Source: Nemophila menziesii
Lineage: Eukaryota; Streptophyta; Magnoliopsida; Boraginales; Hydrophyllaceae
Reading direction: 5' to 3'
Assembly (NCBI GenBank): GCA_029959085.1
Contig: JARWIR010000005.1
Span: 33,163,350-33,227,349, forward strand
Length of the DNA: 64,000 nucleotides
Shown: positions 44,950-55,101 of the stretch, in pieces
How positions within the stretch are numbered: the stretch's first letter is position 1
Layout of the letters: each line of letters begins with the position of its first letter
Notes under the pieces: model-generated
Told to the model about the DNA's origin: nothing
The model's database searches: none
The model's input: only the letters and a program-made list of their open reading frames with translations
Made by a program: the position numbers and the translations under genes

Positions 44950-45395
44950 ATCTCACCTAGCCGGTGCTGTCTTTAATAATACTAGTCTAACTCCAAATAT
45001 TATTTTGACAAGATTTAACATTTATAAAATCTTTGTTAAGAAAATACATATCTTTGAGGACTTTTACCGCAAGAGAAGAAGGGTTATTCATTATCTGCCA
45101 TGCCTGTGCAGCCAATAGTGATATTCATTTTTTTTGAAGTCTTCAAACCAGTTTTTCCCAAAAGTTTTTTAATTTCCACTTTCTCCTAAGCCATCTAGTG
45201 TGTCCTGTTTTGTTCTATACAATTCCACCAAAAGTTAGAGATGACAGAAATAAGTTTATTACAAAAAGTTAAAGGATAACAGAAAATTGATATGGTATAT
45301 TTAGGGATAGCTTGTAATGTTGTCTTAATTAAAACCTCTTTTCCTCTCTCCGATAGTAATTTTGGTTTCCAACATTCTGTTTTTTTTTTTAAAGT
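44950..45395 (-). mobile_element. inverted 5' part of a twin-primed LINE
   Basis: The minus strand encodes the end of a LINE reverse transcriptase and the following region: WKPKLLSERGKEVLIKT, LQAIPKYTISIFCYPLTFC, NFWWN, AWQIMNNPSSLAVKVLKDMYF and NIWS. Frameshifts and a stop are present. Its content ends just before the point in ORF2 where the forward segment at 45410 begins. Confidence 0.8.
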
Positions 45396-45409
45396 TTCCT
45401 GTCAATCCT

Positions 45410-46830
45410 CTCTAGGGATTCAACCTTGGTAATGGTCAAAATATTGATATTTCGGAAGATAGATGGATTAATACTAATTGGAAGTTAGAAACCCCTAATA
45501 AATGCAATATCAACAAAATCAATCAACTTTGGAAACATGACTCTTACGGACGGGATAACGGAATTCTTGATAGCTTATTTCCAAATTCCTTACATTACTA
45601 GAATTCATATTTTTGATAATGGATCTAACAATAAATTAATTGGCTTTTTTTGAAAGATGGACAGTATTCTACTAAAACGGGTTACAAAGTCCTCTTTGAA
45701 GAACAGGTTTTTCACCAGCCACAATCGGCAAGTACCTCTAAAAGGATACAAACAAATGTGTGGAAAACTATTTGGAATCAAATATCCCAAAAAAATATAA
45801 AGATATTCATATGGGAGGCAAACAACAATGCGATTCCTACAAGACAAAATCTTTACAAAAGCAAATGTGCGGATACAAACAAATGTATTTGGTGTCAAGG
45901 AAATATCGAGACAATGACACACCTTCTCATTAAGTGAAAGATTAGCCAATCTATTTGGGTCGGATCATCTCTTCAAAATAAGGCTGACATCAAGCAAACA
46001 AATGATATTGGGGATTGGATTTTGAAAATAGCAAATAACTATTCAAAAGGAGGCTGAGATTTTAGCAAAGTTATTAATTATATTATGATAAATATGTGGA
46101 ACATTTGGAAAACAAAAATGAAAGCGATTCATAAGAAGTGCTCCATCGATAGGGACAAAAATCTTTTTTCAACTAACAAACTAACGAAGGAATTATATGG
46201 TACATATTGGAGAAATTTCAACACCACTACATAGCAAGACTAAAATCATACACTCAACCAGGAGGTTGAACCTCCTCTAGGCGACACATCTATCACCATG
46301 TTTTACGACGCTTCTTTTGACAAAACTTATGAAGTAATGGGAATCGGGATCTTTCAATTTCATAGAGAGACGGGTTGCAAAGTCTACACTAAAGTTATAG
46401 CGTTTTGTGATTGTATTCTTGAAGGAGAAGCCCTTGTGATTCTCAAAACTACAGAGAATTGTAAAGAATATCCAGGGACCAGGAGAAGGATAAACAATTT
46501 GTTCAGATAACCTTGAAAGAAGTCAAGGTATTGGGTATGTGTCAGCATCAAACTGAAAAACTCAAACGATCATCCGAAAGTTAAACCGTATTGTCGGGGA
46601 GTTTGGCGTATCACCTTCAGGCATGTCTCAAAAAGGTGAAATGGTCAAGCAGACAAGCCCACAAAAGATGTTAGGCACATGGCTACCAAACGGTCGTATG
46701 GGATCACCAGAGTGACATCTATTATGGAGGAATTTCATAAGATAGGAATCAGTTAATCTTTATTCTATTTCCCTTCTGTTTTCCGTTGTCTTTCTGAGTT
46801 TAAAAAAGTAAAAAAAATAAAAAACCGCAA
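45410..46830 (+). mobile_element. forward 3' part of the twin-primed LINE
   Basis: The plus strand continues the same ORF2: FNLGNGQNIDISEDRWI, then zf-RVT (STKTGYKVLF, KNIKIFIWEANNNAIPTRQN with CADTNKCIWCQG and ETMTHLLIK), MWNIWKTKMKAIHK, and an RNase H start (MFYDASFDKTYEVMG, LEGEALVIL). Several stops and frameshifts break it, so it is dead. An A-rich tail (AAAAAAGTAAAAAAAATAAAA) lies at about 46802-46824. CAAACAT occurs at both outer edges (near 44930 and 46828) and may be part of a target duplication. Confidence 0.85.
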
Positions 46831-47278
46831 ACATCTCAATGTGTTTAATCTTGAAGAAGTATAAATTACAAGCAACAAATGCGAGATCGACGGGGCACTT
46901 TTGTAACATATATTAGTGACAGATAATATAAATTTAATAATCATTGAGAATAGTCTCTGTTCAAAAAATCGGCCCAGGCGACGCCTAGACACTTGAAGAT
47001 GGTGTAACTTCCAGAAATGGCTACGGTCCCATAAGGTCCCAGGCGGGCCTAGGCAATCTGAAGGCTAAAAAAAATAATCTATTTTTAATACAAAAAAGTT
47101 AAAAGAAATATATTTTTAACCCAAAAAATTATATAAACCTATTTAAAAGATCATATAAACCCAAAAAATATTCAAATATAATTGATTATCATTCACTTAA
47201 ATTGTATAAATTATATATATAAACAATAATATATAATTTTATGATTTTTTTTCAAATAGATTTCTTTATGAGATAATT
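46831..47278. other. spacer, no gene seen
   Basis: AT-rich DNA with one GC-rich island near 46973-47055 that contains GGCCCAGGCGACGCC and CCCAGGCGGGCCTAGGC words. No coding sequence is visible. Confidence 0.5.
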
Positions 47279-48708
47279 CCCAATTAATTACACTTCCTCA
47301 CTTTTCATTCTCAAAAAAAAGGAAGGAGGAAATTACTTCCTACTTACTCACAAATTTTCAACTTAATTCTCAAATAAGCACATGATCATATTTACCTTCC
47401 ATTATTGCCCTTATATGTTTTTTTATTTCATTATATATTTATATATTTAATATCTGAATTTATTTTTTCATTTTTTTAAATATTTTTTTTTTAATTTTTT
47501 TTTTCCGAAAAAATATTTTTTTTTTGAATTTTTTTTTTTCGAAATTTTTTTTTTCCAAAATTTTTTTTTTTTTTGGAATTTTTTTTTTTCGAAATTTTTT
47601 TTTTTTTTGAAATTTTTTTTTTCGAAAAATATTTTTTTTTTTTCGAAAAATATTTTTTTTTTTCGATTTTTTTTTTTTTTTCGAAAAATATTTTCGAAGA
47701 TTTTTTCATTAACACACAAGTCCATACTGTTTTGTGTTACGGTAACTCATACATCAAGCGATTGTGTGTTACATTAACACACAATCAGATGTTCAGACTA
47801 TCTGTACACTATTATCTATTAATGTGTACAAATATTCTGTATATCTTATTCTGTGTTCCTGCAACACACAATTGTTATTTGTGTGTGTTTAAGCAACGCA
47901 AAACTGTAAATGATAAACGCATTGTGTGTCTTACCAACACAAAACCCATACTGTTGTGTGTTACTGTAACACATACTTTCAGCAATTGCGTATTGCATGA
48001 ACACATAATCAGCCTACATATACATTATTCTATACTTTAAATGATAAACGCATTGTGTGTCTTACCAACACAAAACCCATACTGTTGTGTGTTACTGTAA
48101 CACATACTTTCAGCAATTGCGTGTTGCATGAACACATAATCAGCCTACATATACATTATTCTATACTTTGTGTACAAATATTCTGTCTGTCTGATTTTGT
48201 GTTCATGTATCACACAATTTGTTATTTATGTGTGTTTAAGCAACTCAATATTATACATATTGGGTGTTCATGCAACACACAACACATATGATTTTGTGTT
48301 ACTTTAACACACAATTATCATGGAAAAAAAATTCCGGGGGAAAAAATCGACAAAAAAAAAAATTCGAAAAAAAAATTTCCGAAAAAAAAAAAAATTCCGA
48401 AAAAAAAAATATTTTTCGAAAAAAAAAATATTTTTTGAAAAAAAAATATTTTTCGAAAAAAAAATATTTTTTGAAAAAAAAATATTTTTCGAAAAAAAAA
48501 ATATTTTTCGAAAAAAAAATATTTAAAAAAAAAAATCTGAAAAAAATAAATAAATATTAAACTATAATTAATAAAATATATAATTAAAGTAATTAATAAT
48601 AGGTAGAAGGATATTTTGGTAATTGGATAATATTTTGTGCTTAATTGGGAATTAAGTTGAAGTTGTAATTAATAGGGAATACTTACCTTCTCCGCGTAAT
48701 TAATTGGG
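47279..48708. mobile_element. foldback or Mutator-like element with long inverted ends and palindrome array
   Basis: The outermost CCCAATTAATTAC (47279-47291) and GTAATTAATTGGG (48696-48708) are perfect inverted repeats. Further in, both arms share CAACTTAATTC, AA(T/A)TAAGCAC and ATTTACC-like words in inverted order, then long blocks of poly(T) with TTTCGAAAAATA units on the left (47490-47700) and their complement on the right (48330-48540). The centre (47705-48320) is an array of TGTGTTAC-GTAACACA hairpins. The Lys/Phe-rich open frames through the arms are homopolymer artefacts. No transposase is encoded. Confidence 0.65.
47907..48168. repeat. 131-bp tandem duplication inside the palindrome array
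   Basis: The unit at 47907-48037 (starting TAAATGATAAACGC) is repeated at 48038-48168, differing by eye at a single base (GCGTATTGC versus GCGTGTTGC). The near-identity marks a recent duplication. Confidence 0.9.
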
Positions 48709-48907
48709 CGTTGCCCCTTTCTTTATTATATCTAGTATATAGTGTGTATTTAAAAATATATATATTAATCATATATAACATTCATAAATAAAAATCAAAA
48801 CCGTCATACGCTTCGTCTAATCACCTGTGTCTAGTCTCCTAATCGTTTGAAGGTACTCAATATTCCGTTTAACGCCGAACACTTTTTTAAACACGGAGAA
48901 TAACTTG
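48709..48907. other. spacer, no gene seen
   Basis: Short AT-rich spacer between the foldback element and a retroposon target duplication. Confidence 0.5.
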
Positions 48908-49121
48908 TAAAAACAAGTTACTTTTTTTTTGTTCTAATAGCTTATATTAAAAGAAAAGTTACAAATACCGGGGTTTGACCAACCAAACCCGAAGAAAAAC
49001 AAACAATGAACAACAATTACAAAGGATAAACGACAAAAACTAAAAGAGAAACGAGACAAACTCAAACAACACAATCCCTAAGTGAACCAGTAACGTAGGT
49101 GCCACCGAAGTAGCGGGCTGG

Positions 49122-50734
49122 TGATGTCTCCCTAATTGTTCTTATTTTCGACCCTTGGGAGACATCATTTTTGGTGTTTATTTAATTAATTTGATAGACT
49201 TTTGGACCAAATATGCAATAATATGATTTTCCTCTTTTATTTCTAGCATTTTTAGTTTATTAAGCTTTTGCGCGTAATATTGGTATTTTTAGTGTAAAGT
49301 TTACAGGTTTTAGATGTTAGCTAGGAGAGGAATCCGAGGAGAAAGTCAAAGATCGTGAATTAGAGTCAAGACTTGAAGATAAATCCCGAAGATATTATTT
49401 TTGGAGCTGAAAATCCATTTTCCAGGCCATAGATTGCTGATTTCGAGGTGCTTAAGCGATGATTTAGCCGCTGACCTTTGAAGAGAAATCATTCCTTATC
49501 GAGTTACGGAACTTTAGCAACTGGAATGAGGTCAATCGGAGTCATAACGCATCGGGAAAAGCCGTTTTAGTGAAGGTGTATCAGCAGTTACGGGATTTTG
49601 GGCTTAGAAATTAGGCTTGGACGTTTAATTATTGATTTATTCTTAAGTCCAAGCCCTAATCCGTTTTTAAGCTTATAAAAGGAGCTTTTGAGCTCATTAT
49701 TTCTCACCTCTCAATTTGTTCTTCAAATCAACTCATCCTTAGAAGAGAGTGTCAATAGAATTCACATTCCACAAGATTAAAAACACCAGAGAGAAGCAAC
49801 AGAAGGAAGAAGAAGAAGCTACAAGAGCTGGAGTGGGTTTATAGCTCCGTTCGTAGTCATTCCAATTCCGGAAATTAGGTTCTTTTTATATTTTAATTTT
49901 GTAAACAATATGAATTCCCTTTCTTTTAATTTAGTTTTTAATTTTAATATGAGCTAAGCTTTTAATAGTGCTTGAGAACAAACAATGGGTGAATCTTAAT
50001 TTTATGAAATAACGAATGTTGAATTTGGGTTTATGCTAAATTAAATTAGATTGGGTTTATTACTCTTTTCGATAATTTGTGATTATTTACTGATTTTAGA
50101 GTCGCGAACTAAGATTAGGTATTAGTATCTAAGCTATTCCACATATGTGGCGTGTGGATCATCCTGACGGAGGGTTTAGGTATAAAATTAATTATTCAAT
50201 CTAGGATAGAAGCTATTGATTCTGACGAACTTAGCTAATTCTAGGGCCAATGAGGTAAAACACTTAAACATCCACCGGTGGATCATATTTACCCTGACGG
50301 GACTGGTGACACTTTAGGATCGCCTTATAGTCCACCCTGACGGGGGTATAAGGAATTTAGAATCCCGACCATTGTAATTGACCAATTTAGCCCTTAAACA
50401 ACATAAGTTAGGAAGTAAGATTAGGAGGATCCTTGCGTTCTCAAGTACTACATCTCATATTGCGTTTTCACTTATTTTACTTGCGTCTTAGCTTTTACTT
50501 GCATTTAATTATTTGTCTTTTATTCATTAGCTTTAATCAACAAAACCAAACAAACATTTTATTATCTTTTACTTTCATAAGTGCATCAATCACTACTTGC
50601 TTAACATTGTGATCAACCATCCGTCCTTGGAACGAATCTGTATTATCATACATACTACTTGGGACAACCGTACACTTGCGGTTGTGGTTCGATTAGCATT
50701 TGCATTTATTTTTAGAACACACAAAGGACCACCA
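49122..50734 (+). repeat. 5' LTR of element 2
   Basis: Starts with the 11-bp inverted repeat TGATGTCTCCC (49122-49132) / GGGAGACATCA (49157-49167). A TATA-like TTATAAAAGGAGC lies at about 49674. The same TCACTTTCATAAGTGCATC-type U5 is present in the 3' copy. Confidence 0.93.
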
Positions 50735-50739
50735 ATTTT

Positions 50740-50757
50740 TGGCGCCGCTGCCGGGGA
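50740..50757 (+). other. primer-binding site of element 2 (tRNA-Asp type)
   Basis: TGGCGCCGCTGCCGGGGA, identical to that of element 1. It follows the LTR after five bases. Confidence 0.85.
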
Positions 50758-50903
50758 CGGTAGCGTGTGACCACGGTGTTTATCCTTTAGTGATAGTTGC
50801 ATTTATTTTTTTTATTTTTTTATTTTCAGTTTTACGCTTGTGTTTGCTTTGTTTTTTTTTACAGGTACTTTATTCAGGTAATGATCAAGAAATTTAATTA
50901 ACG

Positions 50904-52148
50904 ATGTATATAGAACATTACCCAAATCCTGGTCCATTTGACTATTGGGAAGACTCTTCGGGACAACAACAATGGGGTAGTAACTTCTACCAACAACCTT
51001 ATCAATACCCGCAAGAGCAAGGATGGAACAATCAATGGATCGGGAATAATCAACAACAATCATCATATCACTATCCCCAGGAGCAAGGATGGAACAACCA
51101 TTGGGTTGAAAACATTCAACAACCCTCACCTCAAAACTATCAGCAAGAGACACTACTAGAGAGAGTTAATCGCCTACGCGAGGAATTTCAAGCAGGAGAA
51201 CCAGAGCGTAAGGCAAGAGATGAGGAATTCAAAGCCACCCATGCACTCATACAACAGAGCCTAGATGAAATGGCTGCCCGAAACAACCCTCCTAACTTAG
51301 TTGAAACTGGTAGTATGTCTTATGAAGATTCCACTCCCCCGAGGGATAGAAGAGATCAACTGGAAGAAGTAGTTGAGGAGGAGGTGTTGAAGGAAGATAC
51401 TATTGATAGTGATATGACCATCATGCCGGTTATAAATGAAGACCACCATGTGGTTAACAATCCTATTAGCATGGTGGAAGAAAGAGTAGCAACAAAAATC
51501 CTAGAAATTGAAGCTGAGATTGCTATTCCTATGGTGCGTGCACATGATCCAGATACTGAACGCAAACAAGAAGAAGAGGTGATCGAGATTCAGATTCCAC
51601 ATCGAGAATATGATGAAGTAATAGTGGAAGATTGGATTGAAAGCGAAGACGAATGTGAAGTGGTTGAGAAATCAATTGAAGAGTTAAAGCTTCATAATAA
51701 AAGAGAAATCGAATTCCCACCACAAAAAGTTCACCAATCCCTATCTCCACCACTAGTCATCATTAGAGATAAAATATCAGAATCACCTCTATTATTAAAA
51801 ATGATCAAAAGGTGCTACGCAAGAAAGGTGCTACACCGCGAGAGTAAAGCGGCAAGGAGAAGCACCTACCCACCACACTTTAAAGAGGAACGCGAGATTA
51901 AAGAAGATACAAATGAGCTTATACCGTCGAGAACGGTTATCTACTATCGTGTGGTGAAGAACGAGTTTCGCCATGAAAGCAAGAAGGCGAAACGGAGATA
52001 CTACCCTCCCCCTTTCAGAGATCGATTGAATAAAATTTTAAAGGGGAAGGTTTCAAAGCTTACATGCCAAGGACGAGGCGAATTCAAGCGGAGGAGAACC
52101 GCAAGGGCCTCAATACCATCTTCATGGAAGGTAACGCGTCGAACTTAA
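50904..52148 (+). CDS. gag-tail-like ORF of element 2
   Basis: An intact 414-codon frame starts 147 bases after the PBS. It lacks the capsid-type gag domain, zinc knuckle and protease. Residues 10-75 contain a repeated Gln/Asn/Trp-rich unit (YPQEQGWNNQW, YPQEQGWNNHW) like the linker of Athila gag. Residues 85-120 form a likely coiled coil (ETLLERVNRLREEFQAGEPE), followed by a long acidic region with EVVEEEVLKED, and a basic C-terminus (RRYYPPPFRDRLNK, RRRTARAS). It could act as an RNA-binding or adaptor protein for the element, but that is inference. The frame is followed by the GGGAGACAACCC motif. Confidence 0.65.
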   Translation: MYIEHYPNPGPFDYWEDSSGQQQWGSNFYQQPYQYPQEQGWNNQWIGNNQQQSSYHYPQEQGWNNHWVENIQQPSPQNYQQETLLERVNRLREEFQAGEPERKARDEEFKATHALIQQSLDEMAARNNPPNLVETGSMSYEDSTPPRDRRDQLEEVVEEEVLKEDTIDSDMTIMPVINEDHHVVNNPISMVEERVATKILEIEAEIAIPMVRAHDPDTERKQEEEVIEIQIPHREYDEVIVEDWIESEDECEVVEKSIEELKLHNKREIEFPPQKVHQSLSPPLVIIRDKISESPLLLKMIKRCYARKVLHRESKAARRSTYPPHFKEEREIKEDTNELIPSRTVIYYRVVKNEFRHESKKAKRRYYPPPFRDRLNKILKGKVSKLTCQGRGEFKRRRTARASIPSSWKVTRRT

Positions 52149-52149
52149 A

Positions 52150-52190
52150 GACGTAATAAACAAAAGTGCTTCTTGGGAGACAACCCATGT
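52150..52190 (+). other. conserved GGGAGACAACCC motif, element 2
   Basis: GACGTAATAAACAAAAGTGCT followed by GGGAGACAACCC directly after the ORF, as in element 1. Confidence 0.65.
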
Positions 52191-52372
52191 TTTAAATTAC
52201 TTTCATGTCTTTTGAATTCGTAGTTTAAATTCGTTTGATTTTCGTTAACTTAGTGTTTATTATTAAGAAATGAGGAAGGGTAGTTGTTTTTGATGATTTC
52301 AGGGGTAAAAAGGTCATGAGTTTGGGGTCGATGAAGCGAAATTAGGAGAAAAATAGGTTGGATGTCCAGGAG

Positions 52373-52870
52373 AAACCGGGAACCCGGTTTCGCAAAACCG
52401 GGAACCCGGTTTTGAAGCTGGTACCAACCTTATACACGCAACACCTGGCGCCCTGGTTCACGACACAGCGTCGGAACCGGGTACCCGGAGTTTCGAAACC
52501 GGGAACCCGGTTTTGGTGCTGTAACTTCTGAAAAGTTCTGACCCGGCGTCTTGGTGGCTTGCGTTTTGCAGCGTTTTGATTCGCGCATCGACACAAATCC
52601 GGGTACCCGCATTTGGCAAAACCGGGTACCCGGTTTCGGAGCTGTAAGTGGTGAAATTCTCTGGTCCAGCGTTTTGGGATGCTGCGTTTTGGCGCGTTTT
52701 GACTCGCGCCATCGACAAAATCCGGGTACCCGCATTCCACAGAACCGGGAACCCGGTTTCGGCGAGTGAAATTTCTGAGGGAAGGAAAAAAAAAAAAAGA
52801 GTATTTTTATTTTTTCCGCGCCGTCACAGCGACGCGGAACCGGGAACCCGGATTTTCGAAACCGGGAACC
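52373..52870 (+). repeat. palindromic AAACCGGGNACCCGGTTT tandem array, element 2
   Basis: Roughly nine to ten copies of an inverted repeat, AAACCGGGAACCCGGTTT or the perfect palindrome AAACCGGGTACCCGGTTT (52618-52635), are organised in pairs within larger units of about 120 bases that also share GCGTTTTGRYKCGCGCATCGAC. The array sits in the same place as the unrelated GC-rich array of element 1. Open frames on both strands are compositional. Confidence 0.85.
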
Positions 52871-53248
52871 CAGTTTGCATCTGTGATAGGGCCGTTTTGA
52901 AGATTTTTAGCCCTATATTTTTACCTCTTTCTTCAACCCAGCCTCCAAAAAAACACTCCCAAAACCCAGAAATTCCTAAACATCATCATCAACAACCACA
53001 CAATCCTCAAATCTTACTCTCTTTCACCACAACAACATGCACTCAACTCATCTCCCATCCAAAAGACGATAAATTTCCCACTTTTGTTCAATTGTTCTTC
53101 ATCCAAGCTTCAAATAAAATCCAATTCCCTCTTCCCACACATCAATTAGACTTTACCCATCTCATATTCCACCATAATCTTCAAGTCTTAAGCCTCAAAA
53201 CATCAAAGTTCTAAGCCTTAGCTTCTCACTATTTGAAGTTTTGAGTTT

Positions 53249-53551
53249 GTGGTGGAAAGAGATGCCTATCAAAACCGTTTTCATGTGTGCTTATCGAAGG
53301 AATTCTCAAAAAAAAACAGAAACACTTTTGGTGTTATTCAAGAACCAGCTGTTGAGATTCCTAGTTCACGCTTCAAACACAAGACTGAAGAGGTTCAAAT
53401 TAAGGCTAATCCGAAGAAGAGGAAAGTGATTGAGGAACCTGAAAGTGAGGAAGAAAATGATCCGATGATGAGTTGGAATCGAAAATCAAGGTGTTGGAAG
53501 AGAATCAGGATACGAGGTGCGCTATTTTGGGAAACGTTACAAACAAGTTGA
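53249..53551 (+). pseudogene. short ORF at the env-like position of element 2
   Basis: A 100-codon frame starts with a non-ATG-like VERDAYQNRFH context and contains a basic, nuclear-localisation-like NPKKRKVIEEPESEEEND stretch. It lies where element 1 has its second ORF but shows no clear similarity to it. It is probably the remnant of a longer protein; the frame changes soon after 53470. Confidence 0.35.
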
Positions 53552-53700
53552 ACTTTATTTGTTCAAAGCACAGTTTACGATGTCTAGACGCGAGATAAAG
53601 TTCAGGGACGCAACACCGACAACCAGCCTCGCGCTGGTTAAGATACGTTTTCTATCCCTTCTCATTTAGTGTATATTATTTTATTGCTTTGAGTCTTTTC

Positions 53701-53741
53701 GAGTCGTGGGGACACGACTCATTTTTGAGTTTGGGGTGGGG
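53701..53741 (+). other. internal hairpin and polypurine-like tract, element 2
   Basis: GAGTCGTGGGGACACGACTC at 53701-53720 pairs perfectly over 8 bp with a GGGA loop and is followed by TTGAGTTTGGGGTGGGG. The arrangement equals 33652-33693 of element 1. Confidence 0.8.
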
Positions 53742-54253
53742 TTCGTTGCCTCATCCCAGTTTTTATGTGTTATATGTTTTATTTGCTTTCAATAAAATAA
53801 TTTTCGGAGTTGCGTTTGACTGTAGAAGATTTTAAATGTCCCTTTAAGCATACTTTTGATGAATCTATGATAGTAAATAGTGGACTTTAGGGATTGATAT
53901 AAAACGCACTTACAATTGCATGCAAACATAGGTAATTAATAGGAAAAATTAATGAACAATGCAAATGAAGTAAGCTTGTACTTAAGGAATATGTTTGGTG
54001 TGTAGAACGTGAAATCCTAATTAGTAGAGAACCCACCTAGATATGAACTAAAGACAAGCTATGTACTTAGGAAAATGATAGGGGCAGTTCTTTGTTAGCC
54101 ATTTGTGCCTTTTTAGCTTTCTATCCCTTGTATTAATTATTATTCGTCTTAGCCCACTTTGAGCCTTAGCCTTTTCTTTGTAGCCACGATATAAGCCATT
54201 ATCCCTTAGATTATTAGGCATGACCATATGACCCGCACTTGAATCACAATCCT

Positions 54254-54288
54254 GAGACATGTCTCGAGCTTGAGTTTGGGGTGGTGGG
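54254..54288 (+). other. third polypurine-like tract, element 2
   Basis: A 12-bp palindrome GAGACATGTCTC at 54254-54265 precedes GAGCTTGAGTTTGGGGTGG. The tract, but not the palindrome, is conserved in element 1 (33076-33093). Confidence 0.6.
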
Positions 54289-54369
54289 ACCACATATGGG
54301 GAATTTAATGGGTTGGGATTGATGTGCTTTGTATTGTAGCACAATTGCAGATGATATATACTTGTAACC

Positions 54370-54574
54370 CTTTGCCGGGAATGAGAAAAAGTGAAAAAGA
54401 AAAAAAAAGATGAAAAAAGAAAAGAAAAATCCATACAGTAGGAACCGGGAACCCGGATTCATCAAACCCGGGAACCCGGATTCATCAAAACCGGGAACCC
54501 GGTTTGCTTCTGTACAAAAAAAAAAGAGAAAAAGAGAAAAAGAAAAATACATATGAATAAAATATCCGGCAAAG
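54370..54574 (+). repeat. long-range inverted repeat with inner palindromic block, element 2
   Basis: CTTTGCCGG (54370-54378) and CCGGCAAAG (54566-54574) bracket about 190 bases. Inside, at 54443-54506, three more CCGGGAACCCGG palindromes occur between A-rich stretches. Together they could fold into a large branched structure. Confidence 0.7.
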
Positions 54575-55101
54575 TGGAATTTTTTCTGAAAATCATCTTG
54601 TTTATAGTGGGTAGACATGAGACGCTAAATTGTTGCGTATATTGGTGAGTGAGAACATCTTTTTGAGCGTTAACTCAAGCTCGAGGACACTGTTGATGGT
54701 AAGTGAGGAGAGAGCCAACAGCTCACTTCAAATTTACCAAATATACATCCACACCCGTCCTTAAGCCAATATTATAACCGTAAAGACCTCGTGATTCCTA
54801 AGTGCATAGTGAATTTATGATTCTGTTAATAGGGAATACACTAGGTGGAGCGTTCAAAGCGATTTAGGATTAATGACCACCCTATAGCCATCATACAGAG
54901 ATGAGTACAAGTGTAACCTTCAAGCATTGCGACTTTAATTTTATGATTGAGATTATTTATGTTTGATGTTGCATGATTAGTGTATGTGTATATTAGTTTC
55001 TAGAGTTTGCTATATGAGATTTGTTTTGAGAATTGCTTTAGGGTTTATTTGCTAGCTTCTACTTGTTTATACGCTTACTTCTACCCCTTTGTTTTGTTTT
55101 A

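Noticed and set aside
47705..48320. CRISPR-like appearance of spaced palindromes
   Set aside because: The genome is a plant, spacing is irregular and the repeats sit inside a transposon-like foldback.
47468..48560. Lys- and Phe-rich frames in the foldback element
   Set aside because: Translations of A and T runs; cannot be real proteins.
52342..53214. Frames with repeated NRVPGF or PGTRI units in element 2
   Set aside because: They translate the palindromic DNA array; both strands are open and units are not conserved as protein.
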